A DNA stretch of 64,000 nt, from NCBI RefSeq assembly GCF_003864255.1, contig NZ_QWEZ01000002.1, positions 806,001 to 870,000 of the forward strand. Reading direction: 5' to 3'. A model generated the notes under the pieces. The model saw nothing but the letters and a program-made list of their open reading frames with translations, did not search any database and had not been told where the DNA came from. This DNA is from Aestuariirhabdus litorea (GTDB taxonomy: Bacteria; Pseudomonadota; Gammaproteobacteria; Pseudomonadales; Aestuariirhabdaceae). The position numbers and the translations under genes were made by a program. Within the stretch, counting starts at the first letter, position 1. Every line of letters begins with the position of its first letter. Shown piece by piece: positions 9,004-16,818 of this stretch.

Positions 9004-9895
9004 TGTGGGCCCCTCCCAAATGTTTCTGCGCGCGCTTGGCGTAGGCCTGGGATACGCGATCGAAGATGATCGCCAGGGCGACGATTGCCAGTCCATTAAA
9101 GAGACCCAGGGTAAAGTACTGGTTGGTGATGGACTTGAGGACCGGTTGCCCCAACCCCTTGACACCGATCATGGAGGCGATCACTACCATCGCCAGCGCC
9201 ATCATGATGGTCTGGTTGATGCCGGCCATGATGGTTGGCATGGCCAGCGGCAGCTGTACCCCGAACAGGCGTTGGCGGGGGCTGGCGCCGTAAGCGGTGG
9301 CCGCTTCCAGTACCTCCTTGTCCACCAGGCGGATACCGAGGTTGGTGAGGCGGATGACGGGAGGAATGGCGTAGATCACGACCGCGATCACGCCGGGAAT
9401 TTTACCGATGCCCAACAGCATCACTACCGGAATCAGGTAAACGAAGGCGGGCATGGTTTGCATGATATCGAGGGCCGGAGTGACGGCCGATTGCACCCGG
9501 TCCGAGCGCGCCATCGAGATACCGATAGGGATACCCAGCACAATCGCCAGCAGGGTACAGACGGTAATGATGCTGAGGGTACGCATGGTGTTTTCCCACA
9601 TGCCGAAGTAACCGATCAGCAACAGGGAGACCACTACCCCGAGGCAGAGCTTCCAGGAGCGGCTGGCGGCGTAGCTGAGGCCGACAATAGCGGCAATCAC
9701 CAGCAGCCAGGGGGCGTCCAGCAGGAGGCGTTCAAACCAGACCAGGAAACTCAGCAGGGGGTCGAAAAAGGATTCGATCAGGTCGCCGTATTCCCGTGAA
9801 AAGTCACGGTAGGCGCCGTCGAGGGATTTGCGGATAGCGACCAGGTCGCTCCGCTCCATTTCTGGAAATTTGGAGAGCCAGGAGGTCTCAGCCAT
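8996..9895 (-). CDS. proW: Glycine betaine/proline ABC transporter permease
   Basis: A 299-residue inner-membrane permease of the ProW/OpuAB type with about six or seven hydrophobic segments. The cytoplasmic loop EAATAYGASPRQRLFGVQLPLAMPTIMAGINQ is the EAA motif that docks to ProV. It lies between proX and proV and overlaps proV by 8 bases, so the transporter is translated as a unit. Start ATG 9895. Confidence 0.93.
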   Translation of the reverse strand: MAETSWLSKFPEMERSDLVAIRKSLDGAYRDFSREYGDLIESFFDPLLSFLVWFERLLLDAPWLLVIAAIVGLSYAASRSWKLCLGVVVSLLLIGYFGMWENTMRTLSIITVCTLLAIVLGIPIGISMARSDRVQSAVTPALDIMQTMPAFVYLIPVVMLLGIGKIPGVIAVVIYAIPPVIRLTNLGIRLVDKEVLEAATAYGASPRQRLFGVQLPLAMPTIMAGINQTIMMALAMVVIASMIGVKGLGQPVLKSITNQYFTLGLFNGLAIVALAIIFDRVSQAYAKRAQKHLGGAHSV

Positions 9896-9973
9896 AACAA
9901 TAACCTTTATTGATAGGGTAAAAAGGCCGGAGGGATAGAACGGCGCCCGCCGGGAGGGGCGCCGTGTCAGGTG

Positions 9974-10978
9974 TTACAGGGCTGCGAGGGCGTCCTGAAC
10001 ACGCTTGGCGGCGTCAGCGGGGAGCCACTGTTGCCACATATCGGGGTAGCTGGTGAGGAAATGCTCCATGGCAATCTCTCCGTCCGCCTGGTTGTCTTCC
10101 ATCCACGCCAGCAACTGGTTCATGCGCGCGTTGGTGAAGGAGCGCTTGGTCAGGTAGTCGTAACCACCGGAGGCCTTGCTGGCAAACTCCTCGGTGGTCA
10201 CAGTGTGCACCGGAGAGGGTGGCCACATGGTGACCTGCGGGTTTTCGCAATCGGCCTTGGAGATGCAGTCGAGGAAATGCTGCTCTTTAACGCCAGAGCC
10301 GAAATCCACCTTCACCATCTCGTACTTACCAAGGATCGCCGTCGGCGCCCAGTAGTAACCTACCCAGGGTTGCTCACGCTCGTAGGCGCGGGCGATGGCA
10401 CCGGCCAGACCGGCACCTGAACCCGGATCGATCAGCTCAAAGCCGGCATCGGCCAGCTTCAGCGCCCGGAATTCATTGCCCGAGGTGATCTGGCAGTTCC
10501 AGCCCGCGGGGCAGCCGTAGAGGGCGGAGAGACTGGGGTCTTCCGGGTGCTTGAACAGCTTGGCGTTGGCGATGACCCCCTGGATGGTCGCCAGGCTGGG
10601 GTCCTTGTCCACCATGTACTTGGGTACCCAGAAGCCCTCTTCTCCCCCATCGGTGAGGGATTTGCCGGCGATCCGCAGGCGTTGCTCCGAGACCCCTTTC
10701 TCCAGGGCCGCCTTCATGGAGTTGCTCCAGAGTTCCGGCGCGATATCGGGTTGTCCCTTTTCGATCATGGAGGTGCCGGTGGGCATGGTGTCGCCCGGTA
10801 CCAGCTCGGCATCACAGCCGAACCCGTGTTCGAGGATGAAACGATCGACGTTGGCGATCAGGGAGGCCGAGTTCCAGTTCATGTCGGCGATGGTAACCCT
10901 GCCGCACTCGGCAGCCAGGGCCGAGCTGCTGGCCAGGCTGGCACAGATGATGCCGGCCGCAAGTGAAAATCTCTTCAT
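9974..10978 (-). CDS. proX: Glycine betaine-type substrate-binding protein
   Basis: A 334-residue periplasmic OpuAC/ProX-type binding protein. The first 22 or so residues (MKRFSLAAGIICASLASSSALA) are a signal peptide with an ALA-A cleavage site. Tryptophans and tyrosines typical of the aromatic cage for quaternary ammonium groups occur in DMNWNSA, ELWSNSM and WVGYYWAP. The chosen start is ATG 10978, preceded by AGGAAG; an upstream in-frame ATG would add 21 residues ahead of a good signal peptide. First gene of the proXWV operon. A MarR-type operator candidate lies 63 bases upstream. Confidence 0.93.
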   Translation of the reverse strand: MKRFSLAAGIICASLASSSALAAECGRVTIADMNWNSASLIANVDRFILEHGFGCDAELVPGDTMPTGTSMIEKGQPDIAPELWSNSMKAALEKGVSEQRLRIAGKSLTDGGEEGFWVPKYMVDKDPSLATIQGVIANAKLFKHPEDPSLSALYGCPAGWNCQITSGNEFRALKLADAGFELIDPGSGAGLAGAIARAYEREQPWVGYYWAPTAILGKYEMVKVDFGSGVKEQHFLDCISKADCENPQVTMWPPSPVHTVTTEEFASKASGGYDYLTKRSFTNARMNQLLAWMEDNQADGEIAMEHFLTSYPDMWQQWLPADAAKRVQDALAAL

Positions 10979-11040
10979 AGATGCTTCCTGAGTTAATGAA
11001 TAACGGATTATGGATCGCAAATAGTTTAATGCTGTAAACA

Positions 11041-11053
11041 TTTGAGATCAAAT
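11041..11053. promoter_or_regulatory. Candidate MarR operator upstream of proX
   Basis: TTTGAGATCAAAT contains the palindrome TTTGA-N2-TCAAA. A near copy, TTTGAGGTCTAAT, lies in front of asnO at 11652. The minus-strand TTGATC here followed 17 bases later by TAAACT could be the proX promoter, so a bound repressor would cover its -35 element. Confidence 0.5.
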
Positions 11054-11097
11054 CAATCGACGCTATTACAGTGGTGGCTCAGGAGCCAGGTGGGGTC

Positions 11098-11577
11098 TCA
11101 GAAGGCTTGCGGGGCGATGTCGAGTAGAGGGGCGGCATCGATCGACTCCGCGTCCATCATGGTGGCAACCCGTTGCAACGAGGAGAGGATCTGGGTCTTT
11201 TCCCAGGTGTCGAGACCCTCGAAGCGCTCGATAAACTTCTCGTGCAGCAGGGGGGGAGCCTTATGGAGGAGTTCGGCACCTGCCTCGGTGAGGCGTGCAT
11301 TGACGATTCGCTTGTCGCTCTGGGCACGGATGCGAGCTACCAGTTTGCGGTCCTCAAGGCGGTTGAGGATGGTGGTTACCGTGGCCTGGCTAAGGAACAC
11401 ATCGTCCGAGATGCGCTTGACCGTGACATCGCCCAGGGTGTGGATGGCCCGCAGTACCATCACCTGCGGGATTGTCAGTCCGCACTCTTTGGACATGCGC
11501 TTCGATTGCAGGTCGGTTGCACGGATGATGCGGCGCAGAGAGATCAGTACCTCCGGCCAGTATTGGGCTTCGAGCAT
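11098..11577 (-). CDS. MarR family transcriptional regulator
   Basis: A 159-residue winged-helix regulator. The MarR domain runs from about residue 20 to 130, with the recognition helix in SDDVFLSQATVTTILNRLEDRKLVARI and the wing carrying SDKRIVNARLTEAG. The start is placed at ATG 11577 (MLEAQYWPEVL), which has AAGGATG ten bases upstream and typical family length; in-frame ATGs at 11628 and 11640 lack a ribosome site, and a TATAAT at 11611-11616 on this strand would lie inside the longer forms. It sits between the betaine transporter and the NAGGN operon and is the obvious candidate regulator of both. Confidence 0.88.
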   Translation of the reverse strand: MLEAQYWPEVLISLRRIIRATDLQSKRMSKECGLTIPQVMVLRAIHTLGDVTVKRISDDVFLSQATVTTILNRLEDRKLVARIRAQSDKRIVNARLTEAGAELLHKAPPLLHEKFIERFEGLDTWEKTQILSSLQRVATMMDAESIDAAPLLDIAPQAF

Positions 11578-11651
11578 GGATTGGTCATCCTTGGGAAATG
11601 TTGAAAGGGAATTATATCGGGGTTGCATACGCTGAGCCATTGTATAATTAA

Positions 11652-11670
11652 TTTGAGGTCTAATGATTAG
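11652..11670. promoter_or_regulatory. Candidate MarR operator in the asnO promoter region
   Basis: TTTGAGGTCTAAT (11652-11664) matches the motif upstream of proX at 11 of 13 positions and overlaps the perfect palindrome CTAATGATTAG at 11660-11670. On the plus strand TTGAGG (11653-11658) with TAATAA 17 bases on could be the asnO promoter. Confidence 0.5.
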
Positions 11671-11744
11671 AAGTGTAATAATATGCGCCCCACTAGGCAA
11701 GGCCATGCCCTGCCAAACAGGATTCATTAGATGGAGGAGTTGTT

Positions 11745-13514
11745 ATGTGTGGTATTGCCGGGATTTTCTCCCCGCACCAGAGTATCGATCTAGCCAGCGT
11801 CGAGCGGATGGTTCGCACCCTTGAACCCCGCGGGCCCGATGGGCAGGGGGTGCTGCAACGCAACGGCCTGGCGATGGGGCATAGGCGCCTGAAGGTGATC
11901 GACCTCAGTGAGCATGCACAGCAGCCGATGGTGGATGCCGAGTTGGGCCTGGACCTGGTGTTCAACGGCTGCATCTACAACTACCGCGAGTTGCGGGGTG
12001 AGCTGGAGGCCCTCGGCTATCGATTCTTCTCCGATGGCGACTCCGAAGTGATTCTAAAGGCCTACCACGCCTGGAATACGGACTGTGTGCAGCGCTTTAA
12101 CGGTATGTTCGCCTTTGTGATCCATGAGCGCGACAGCGGCCGTCTGGTGATGGCGCGGGATCGTCTGGGTATCAAGCCGCTTTACCTGGCAGAGTCCCCC
12201 GGGCGGGTGGCCTTTGCATCGACCCTTCCGGCCCTGCTGGCGGGGGGGGAGGTCGACACCCGCATCGACCCGGTAGCGCTTAACCATTACCTGAGTTTTC
12301 ACGCCGTGGTGCCGGCCCCCAGGACCCTGATGCAGGGTGTGCGCAAGCTGGAACCGGGAACCCTCAGGGTCTACCAGCCGGACGGTGAATTCGAAACCCA
12401 CCGCTACTGGTCGCTGCGGGTGGGGGCGCGCGAGGATGATCGGGGCATTGAGGCCGGCGAGTGGCAGGAGCGTGTGCTGACCGCCTTGCGCAAAGCGGTG
12501 AAGCGCCGCATGGTGGCTGATGTGCCGGTGGGGGTTCTGCTGTCGGGCGGACTCGACTCCAGCCTGATCGTAGGACTGCTCGCGGAGGCAGGGCAGCAGG
12601 GGCTGGCCACCTACTCGGTCGGTTTTGAGAGCGCCGGTGGCGAGAAGGGGGATGAGTTCCAGTACTCCGACCTGATCGCTCAGCACTTCGGTACCGATCA
12701 CCACCGGATCGAGATCCCCTCCAGCCGTCTGCTGGAAAACCTGCCGGCCACCATCGCTGCCATGTCGGAACCGATGGTCAGCTACGACAACATCGGCTTT
12801 TACCTGCTGTCACAGGAGGTCGTGAAGTCCCACAAGGTGGTGCAATCGGGGCAGGGGGCCGACGAGGTATTCGGCGGCTACCACTGGTACCCGCCCCTGT
12901 GCGACAGCCAGAACCCAGTGCAGGATTACTGCCGTCTCTTCATGGATCGTGATTACGAAGAGTATTCACAAACAGTGAACCGTGAATTCCTTCGTTCCGA
13001 CCATGCCACCGATTTTGTTGCCAAGCGCTTTATGCAGCCCGACGGAGAGCGGGCGATCGACAAGGCGTTGCACCTGGATACCACCGTGATGCTGGTTGAG
13101 GACCCGGTCAAGCGGGTTGATAACATGACCATGGCCTGGGGGCTGGAGGCTAGGGTCCCCTTCCTTGACCACGAGCTGGTGGAGCTGGCGGCGCGGGTTC
13201 CGGCCGACCTCAAGGTGCGTGACGGGGGGAAGTGGGTGTTGAAGGAGGCGGCGCGCCAGGTGATCCCCTCCGCCGTGATCGACCGTCCCAAAGGCTACTT
13301 CCCGGTGCCTGCGCTGAAATACATTCAGGGCCCCTACCTCGACTACGTCAAGGATGCCCTCAACTCTCAGCGCTGTCGTGAACGGGGAATCTACCAGCGG
13401 GACTATCTGGACACCCTGTTACAGGATCCCAGTCGACATATTACGCCGCTGCGCGGATCCAAGTTATGGCAGGTGGCATTGCTGGAGCTTTGGTTGCAGG
13501 CCCAGGGTCTGTAG
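11745..13514 (+). CDS. asnO: N-acetylglutaminylglutamine amidotransferase
   Basis: A 589-residue asparagine-synthetase-like enzyme. The N-terminal class II glutaminase domain begins MCGIAGIF with Cys2 as nucleophile; the C-terminal synthetase domain has the ATP pyrophosphate loop SGGLDSS near residues 266-272. Together with the next gene this is the NAGGN pathway: the enzyme amidates N-acetylglutaminylglutamine to give the osmolyte N-acetylglutaminylglutamine amide, made at high salinity in Pseudomonas and Sinorhizobium. Assignment over AsnB rests on the adjacent ngg and M42 peptidase genes in the known order. ATG 11745 has GGAGGAG upstream; ngg follows 12 bases after the stop. Confidence 0.92.
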   Translation: MCGIAGIFSPHQSIDLASVERMVRTLEPRGPDGQGVLQRNGLAMGHRRLKVIDLSEHAQQPMVDAELGLDLVFNGCIYNYRELRGELEALGYRFFSDGDSEVILKAYHAWNTDCVQRFNGMFAFVIHERDSGRLVMARDRLGIKPLYLAESPGRVAFASTLPALLAGGEVDTRIDPVALNHYLSFHAVVPAPRTLMQGVRKLEPGTLRVYQPDGEFETHRYWSLRVGAREDDRGIEAGEWQERVLTALRKAVKRRMVADVPVGVLLSGGLDSSLIVGLLAEAGQQGLATYSVGFESAGGEKGDEFQYSDLIAQHFGTDHHRIEIPSSRLLENLPATIAAMSEPMVSYDNIGFYLLSQEVVKSHKVVQSGQGADEVFGGYHWYPPLCDSQNPVQDYCRLFMDRDYEEYSQTVNREFLRSDHATDFVAKRFMQPDGERAIDKALHLDTTVMLVEDPVKRVDNMTMAWGLEARVPFLDHELVELAARVPADLKVRDGGKWVLKEAARQVIPSAVIDRPKGYFPVPALKYIQGPYLDYVKDALNSQRCRERGIYQRDYLDTLLQDPSRHITPLRGSKLWQVALLELWLQAQGL

Positions 13515-13526
13515 GAGGAAAGGAAA

Positions 13527-15269
13527 ATGGTGTCTGACAAGCTATTTGAAAAACGAATCGAGCAGATGTCTTCACTCAAAAGCTGGGGAAAGCTTCCCTC
13601 CGGCACCGCCGAGGCGTTGCGTCAGGAGTGCGTTGTAAACTGCGGTTGGGGGCGGCTTATCTTCGGCCAAACCTTTGACTCCAACAAGCGCATTGCCAAG
13701 GAGCTTAAGAGGGAGACGACAGGCACGCGAGATGTAGCACTCTATGTGAGGGACCCGCATGTAGTGGTGTCAAAAGAGCCGAGAAAACTCTTTATTGACC
13801 CCTCCCTGACCTATCGCCTGAACCTCAACCAGAAGGGGTGGAGGGTGACCATGGCTCCGGGCATCAGTATTGAGCCGGTGCGGGCGGAGGAGGAGTTGCA
13901 GGCGATCAACCGCATCTATCGTGCCCGCTCGATGGTGCCCCTGTCGGAGGGCTATTTCGATCAGCTTCGTGAGCTGGATGCGGTGCACCTGCTGGTGGCC
14001 CGCGACCAGAACAGTGGCCAAATTGTCGGTTGCGTGACCGGGGTTGACCACTACCGGGCGTTTTCGGATCCCGATAATGGGTGCAGCCTCTGGGCCCTGG
14101 CGGTTGACCCCCAAACCCCGCTGCCCGGGGTAGGGGCCTCCCTGGTAGTGGCCCTGGCGGACCGCTTCGCACAGGACGGTCGCGCCCTGATGGATCTCTC
14201 GGTGATGCACGATAACAGCGAGGCGATCGAGCTTTACAGCAAACTGGGCTTCTATCAGGTGCCGGTCTACTGCATCAAAAACAAGAACGCCATTAACGAG
14301 GTGCTCTATGTGGGCCCCCGTCATCCGCGCCCCCTCAACGTCTACGCACAGATCCTGGTGGATGAGGCCTATCGACGGGGTATTGGGGTCGAAATTATCG
14401 ATGCCGAGGCGGGTATGTTTGACCTCAGCCTGGGAGGCAGGACCATCAGCTGTCGCGAATCCCTGACCGACCTGACCAGCGCAGTCGCCCTCAGCCGCTG
14501 CGACGATAAGCAGTTGACTCACCGTTTGCTCAGTCGTGCCGGAATCTCGGTTCCCCCGCAGAGCGAAATCGACAGTGAGGAGGCGGCCCTAACCTTTTTT
14601 GAGCAGCATTCGCGCATGGTGATCAAGCCGGCCCGGGGGGAGCAGGGGAGCGGTGTTTTTGTCGATCTCAGGCAGCCCGACGAGGTGCGCCGAGCCTACA
14701 GCGCCGCCGCGGCGCTGGGCGAGCGGGTGCTGGCCGAGGGGTTTGTGGAGGGCAAGGATCTGCGGGTGGTAGTGATTGACAATGAGGTGGTGGCCGCCGC
14801 GGTGCGCGAGCCGGCGGTGATTCGCGGCGATGGGCAGCATCGGGTGGAGCAGCTGATCGCCAAGCTGAGCCGGCGGCGGCGAGCGGCGACCCAGGGCGAG
14901 AGCTTTATCCCCCTCGATGAGGAGACCCTGCGCTGTATCGAGCAGGCGGGCAAAAGCCTCACCTCAATCCTGCCCAAGGGGGAACTCTTGCAGGTGCGCA
15001 AGACCGCCAACCTGCATACCGGGGGGACCCTGCACGATGTTACCGAACAGCTCCACCCTGAGCTGCGCCGGGTGGCGGTAGAAGCGGCCCGCCTGTTACA
15101 GATGCCGGTGGTGGGGTTTGACCTGCTGGTGCCCCGTATAGATGGCCCGGATTATGTGTTTATCGAGGCCAATGAGCGCCCCGGACTGGCTAACCATGAG
15201 CCCCAGCCCACGGCCCAGAAATTTATCGACCTTTTATTTCCGCAAACCAAAGCCTATCCGGAAAGTTAG
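13527..15269 (+). CDS. ngg: N-acetylglutaminylglutamine synthetase (GNAT + ATP-grasp)
   Basis: A 580-residue bifunctional enzyme that acetylates glutamine and ligates a second glutamine, making the dipeptide precursor of NAGGN. The N-terminal half is a GNAT domain, with the acetyl-CoA loop around PGVGASLVVALADRF near residue 200. The C-terminal half is an ATP-grasp ligase: MVIKPARGEQGSGVF near residue 364 and FDLLVPRI...FIEANERPG near the end, the latter carrying the metal-binding residues. It is co-transcribed with asnO and the peptidase gene. Start ATG 13527 with AGGAAAGG upstream. Confidence 0.92.
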   Translation: MVSDKLFEKRIEQMSSLKSWGKLPSGTAEALRQECVVNCGWGRLIFGQTFDSNKRIAKELKRETTGTRDVALYVRDPHVVVSKEPRKLFIDPSLTYRLNLNQKGWRVTMAPGISIEPVRAEEELQAINRIYRARSMVPLSEGYFDQLRELDAVHLLVARDQNSGQIVGCVTGVDHYRAFSDPDNGCSLWALAVDPQTPLPGVGASLVVALADRFAQDGRALMDLSVMHDNSEAIELYSKLGFYQVPVYCIKNKNAINEVLYVGPRHPRPLNVYAQILVDEAYRRGIGVEIIDAEAGMFDLSLGGRTISCRESLTDLTSAVALSRCDDKQLTHRLLSRAGISVPPQSEIDSEEAALTFFEQHSRMVIKPARGEQGSGVFVDLRQPDEVRRAYSAAAALGERVLAEGFVEGKDLRVVVIDNEVVAAAVREPAVIRGDGQHRVEQLIAKLSRRRRAATQGESFIPLDEETLRCIEQAGKSLTSILPKGELLQVRKTANLHTGGTLHDVTEQLHPELRRVAVEAARLLQMPVVGFDLLVPRIDGPDYVFIEANERPGLANHEPQPTAQKFIDLLFPQTKAYPES

Positions 15270-15287
15270 GCGAGCGAGGAGAGTTAG

Positions 15288-16430
15288 ATGCGCAACCTAC
15301 CGATTGATCTTGATTACCTGCAGTCGACCCTGCTTGAGCTGCTGAACACGCCAAGCCCGACCGGGATGACCGACGGGGTGGTGCAGCGGGTCTGTCACCA
15401 CCTGGATGCCCTGGGGGTCGAGTATGAACTTACCCGGCGCGGTGCGATTCGAGCCAACCTGCCGGGTCAGGTGCACACGCCGGACCGGGCGATTGCCGCC
15501 CACCTGGATACCCTGGGTGCGATGGTCAAAGGGCTGAAGGCCAATGGCCGCCTTGAAGTGGCGCCGGTGGGGACATGGCCCGCACGCTCGGCCGAAGGGG
15601 CGCGGGTGACCCTATATGGTGACGAGGGAACGCCGCGTTTCCGGGGCACCCTGCTGCCACTCAAGGCTTCGGGCCATGTGTTTGGCCGTGAGGTGGATAC
15701 CCAGGAATCCGTCTGGCAGAAGCTCGAACTGCGACTCGACGAGGCGGTCCATAACCAACAGGATTTGGAGGCGCTGGGGATCCGTTGCGGCGATATGCTG
15801 GCGGTGGATCCCGCCCCGGAGTTTATGGATAACGGCTACTGGGTCTCCCGTTTTCTCGACGATAAGGCAGGGGTGGCGGCGGTGCTGGCCGCCGTCAAGG
15901 CGGTGGTGGATCACCGGCTGACGTTACCGATGGATTGCCACCTGCTGTTTACCATCTCCGAGGAGACCGGGGCCGGGGCCTCACACATCCTGCACGGAGA
16001 TGTGGCCGAGCTGGTGGCGGTGGACAACGGCACCCTCGCTCCGGGACAGAACACCAGCGAGTTTGGAGCCACCATCGCCATGCAGGACTCAACCGGCCCC
16101 TTTGACTGGTACCTGACCCGCAGCCTGACGGGCCTGTGTGAACATTACGGTGTGGAGCACAGCCGCGATCTGTTTCGCTATTATCGCAGCGATGCCGCCT
16201 CGGCGCTGGAGGCCGGTAACGATATTCGTACGGCGCTGGTCTGTTTTGCCCTCGATGCCTCCCATGGCTACGAGCGCACCCACCGGGACTCCGTGGCGGC
16301 GGTCGCGAAACTGCTGATGCTCTATATGCAAAGCGGCCCACTGTTCAAACGCGATCGCCATGCCATCGGTCCCCTGGAGGACTTTGCCGAACCCTCGGGA
16401 GATCCCTCCAGGGACCCGCTGGAGGAGTGA
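15288..16430 (+). CDS. Osmoprotectant NAGGN system M42 family peptidase
   Basis: A 380-residue M42-type aminopeptidase. Metal ligands are recognisable in AAHLDTLGAM (near residue 70), DDKAGVAAVLA (near 190) and the catalytic EE of TISEETGAGAS (near 222). In NAGGN clusters a member of this family always follows ngg; breakdown or processing of the dipeptide is assumed but I know of no proof. It begins 18 bases after ngg with GGAGAG upstream and ends the operon. The C-terminus is a polar tail rich in Pro, Ser and Asp. Confidence 0.9.
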   Translation: MRNLPIDLDYLQSTLLELLNTPSPTGMTDGVVQRVCHHLDALGVEYELTRRGAIRANLPGQVHTPDRAIAAHLDTLGAMVKGLKANGRLEVAPVGTWPARSAEGARVTLYGDEGTPRFRGTLLPLKASGHVFGREVDTQESVWQKLELRLDEAVHNQQDLEALGIRCGDMLAVDPAPEFMDNGYWVSRFLDDKAGVAAVLAAVKAVVDHRLTLPMDCHLLFTISEETGAGASHILHGDVAELVAVDNGTLAPGQNTSEFGATIAMQDSTGPFDWYLTRSLTGLCEHYGVEHSRDLFRYYRSDAASALEAGNDIRTALVCFALDASHGYERTHRDSVAAVAKLLMLYMQSGPLFKRDRHAIGPLEDFAEPSGDPSRDPLEE

Positions 16431-16467
16431 TTTCCGGCCCGGCGTCCAACCGCGACCGGAAGAGGGT

Positions 16468-16593
16468 CTAGTAGGAGATCTTCACCTCCTCATCCCGCAG
16501 GGTCGGCTGGCAGGCAAGCGGTAGGGCCGGGTCGTCCCAGGCCTTTTTCTCGATCTCGAAGCCATTGTTGGCAGTAAATGTGATGGTTGGCAT
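16468..16593 (-). CDS. 41-residue ORF with ferredoxin-like ends, unknown function
   Basis: ATG 16593 follows an ideal TAAGGAGG site and opens a 41-codon frame ending TAG at 16468. The protein starts MPTITFTANNGFEIE and ends LACQPTLRDEEVKISY. By eye these resemble the first strand and the last LACQ...V-I segment of plant-type 2Fe-2S ferredoxins, but the cluster loop between them is missing and only one cysteine is left (C28). It could be a ferredoxin remnant or a genuine small protein. It is divergent from the SIR2-like nif gene. I do not recognise a named family. Confidence 0.55.
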   Translation of the reverse strand: MPTITFTANNGFEIEKKAWDDPALPLACQPTLRDEEVKISY

Positions 16594-16768
16594 GGAATGC
16601 CTCCTTAGTAGGGTGAATGCGGGGCACCTTCGTGCCCACCCCCTGGGTCGGGCACGGGTTGCGACACCCTAACGTATTGATTTCATAAGCCAGAGAGCGG
16701 GAAATAATGCCGTGCAGATAACGATGCGGCGGCCATTGTCGGACCGCTGACCGCCGGGTGGCGGACAG

Positions 16769-16785
16769 TTGGATGGGTTCTTGCA
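16769..16785 (+). promoter_or_regulatory. Sigma-54 promoter of the SIR2-like gene
   Basis: TTGG-ATGGGTTC-TTGCA keeps the invariant GG and GC ten bases apart and the TTGCA -12 box. The -24 box departs from consensus (TTGGAT for TTGGCA). Predicted transcript start is about 25 bases ahead of the ATG at 16819. A TGT-N10-ACC near-match to a NifA site at 16737-16752 is closer to the promoter than usual. Confidence 0.6.
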
Positions 16786-16818
16786 TTACCGGGGAAGGTT
16801 TTCTCAAGGAGCACGACC

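Noticed and set aside
16602-16640. Possible sigma-54 promoter (TGGGCACGAAGGTGC) on the minus strand for the 41-residue ORF
   Set aside because: The spacing fits GG-N10-GC only with a poor -24 box, and the sequence is better read as the hairpin GGGCAC-CTTC-GTGCCC.
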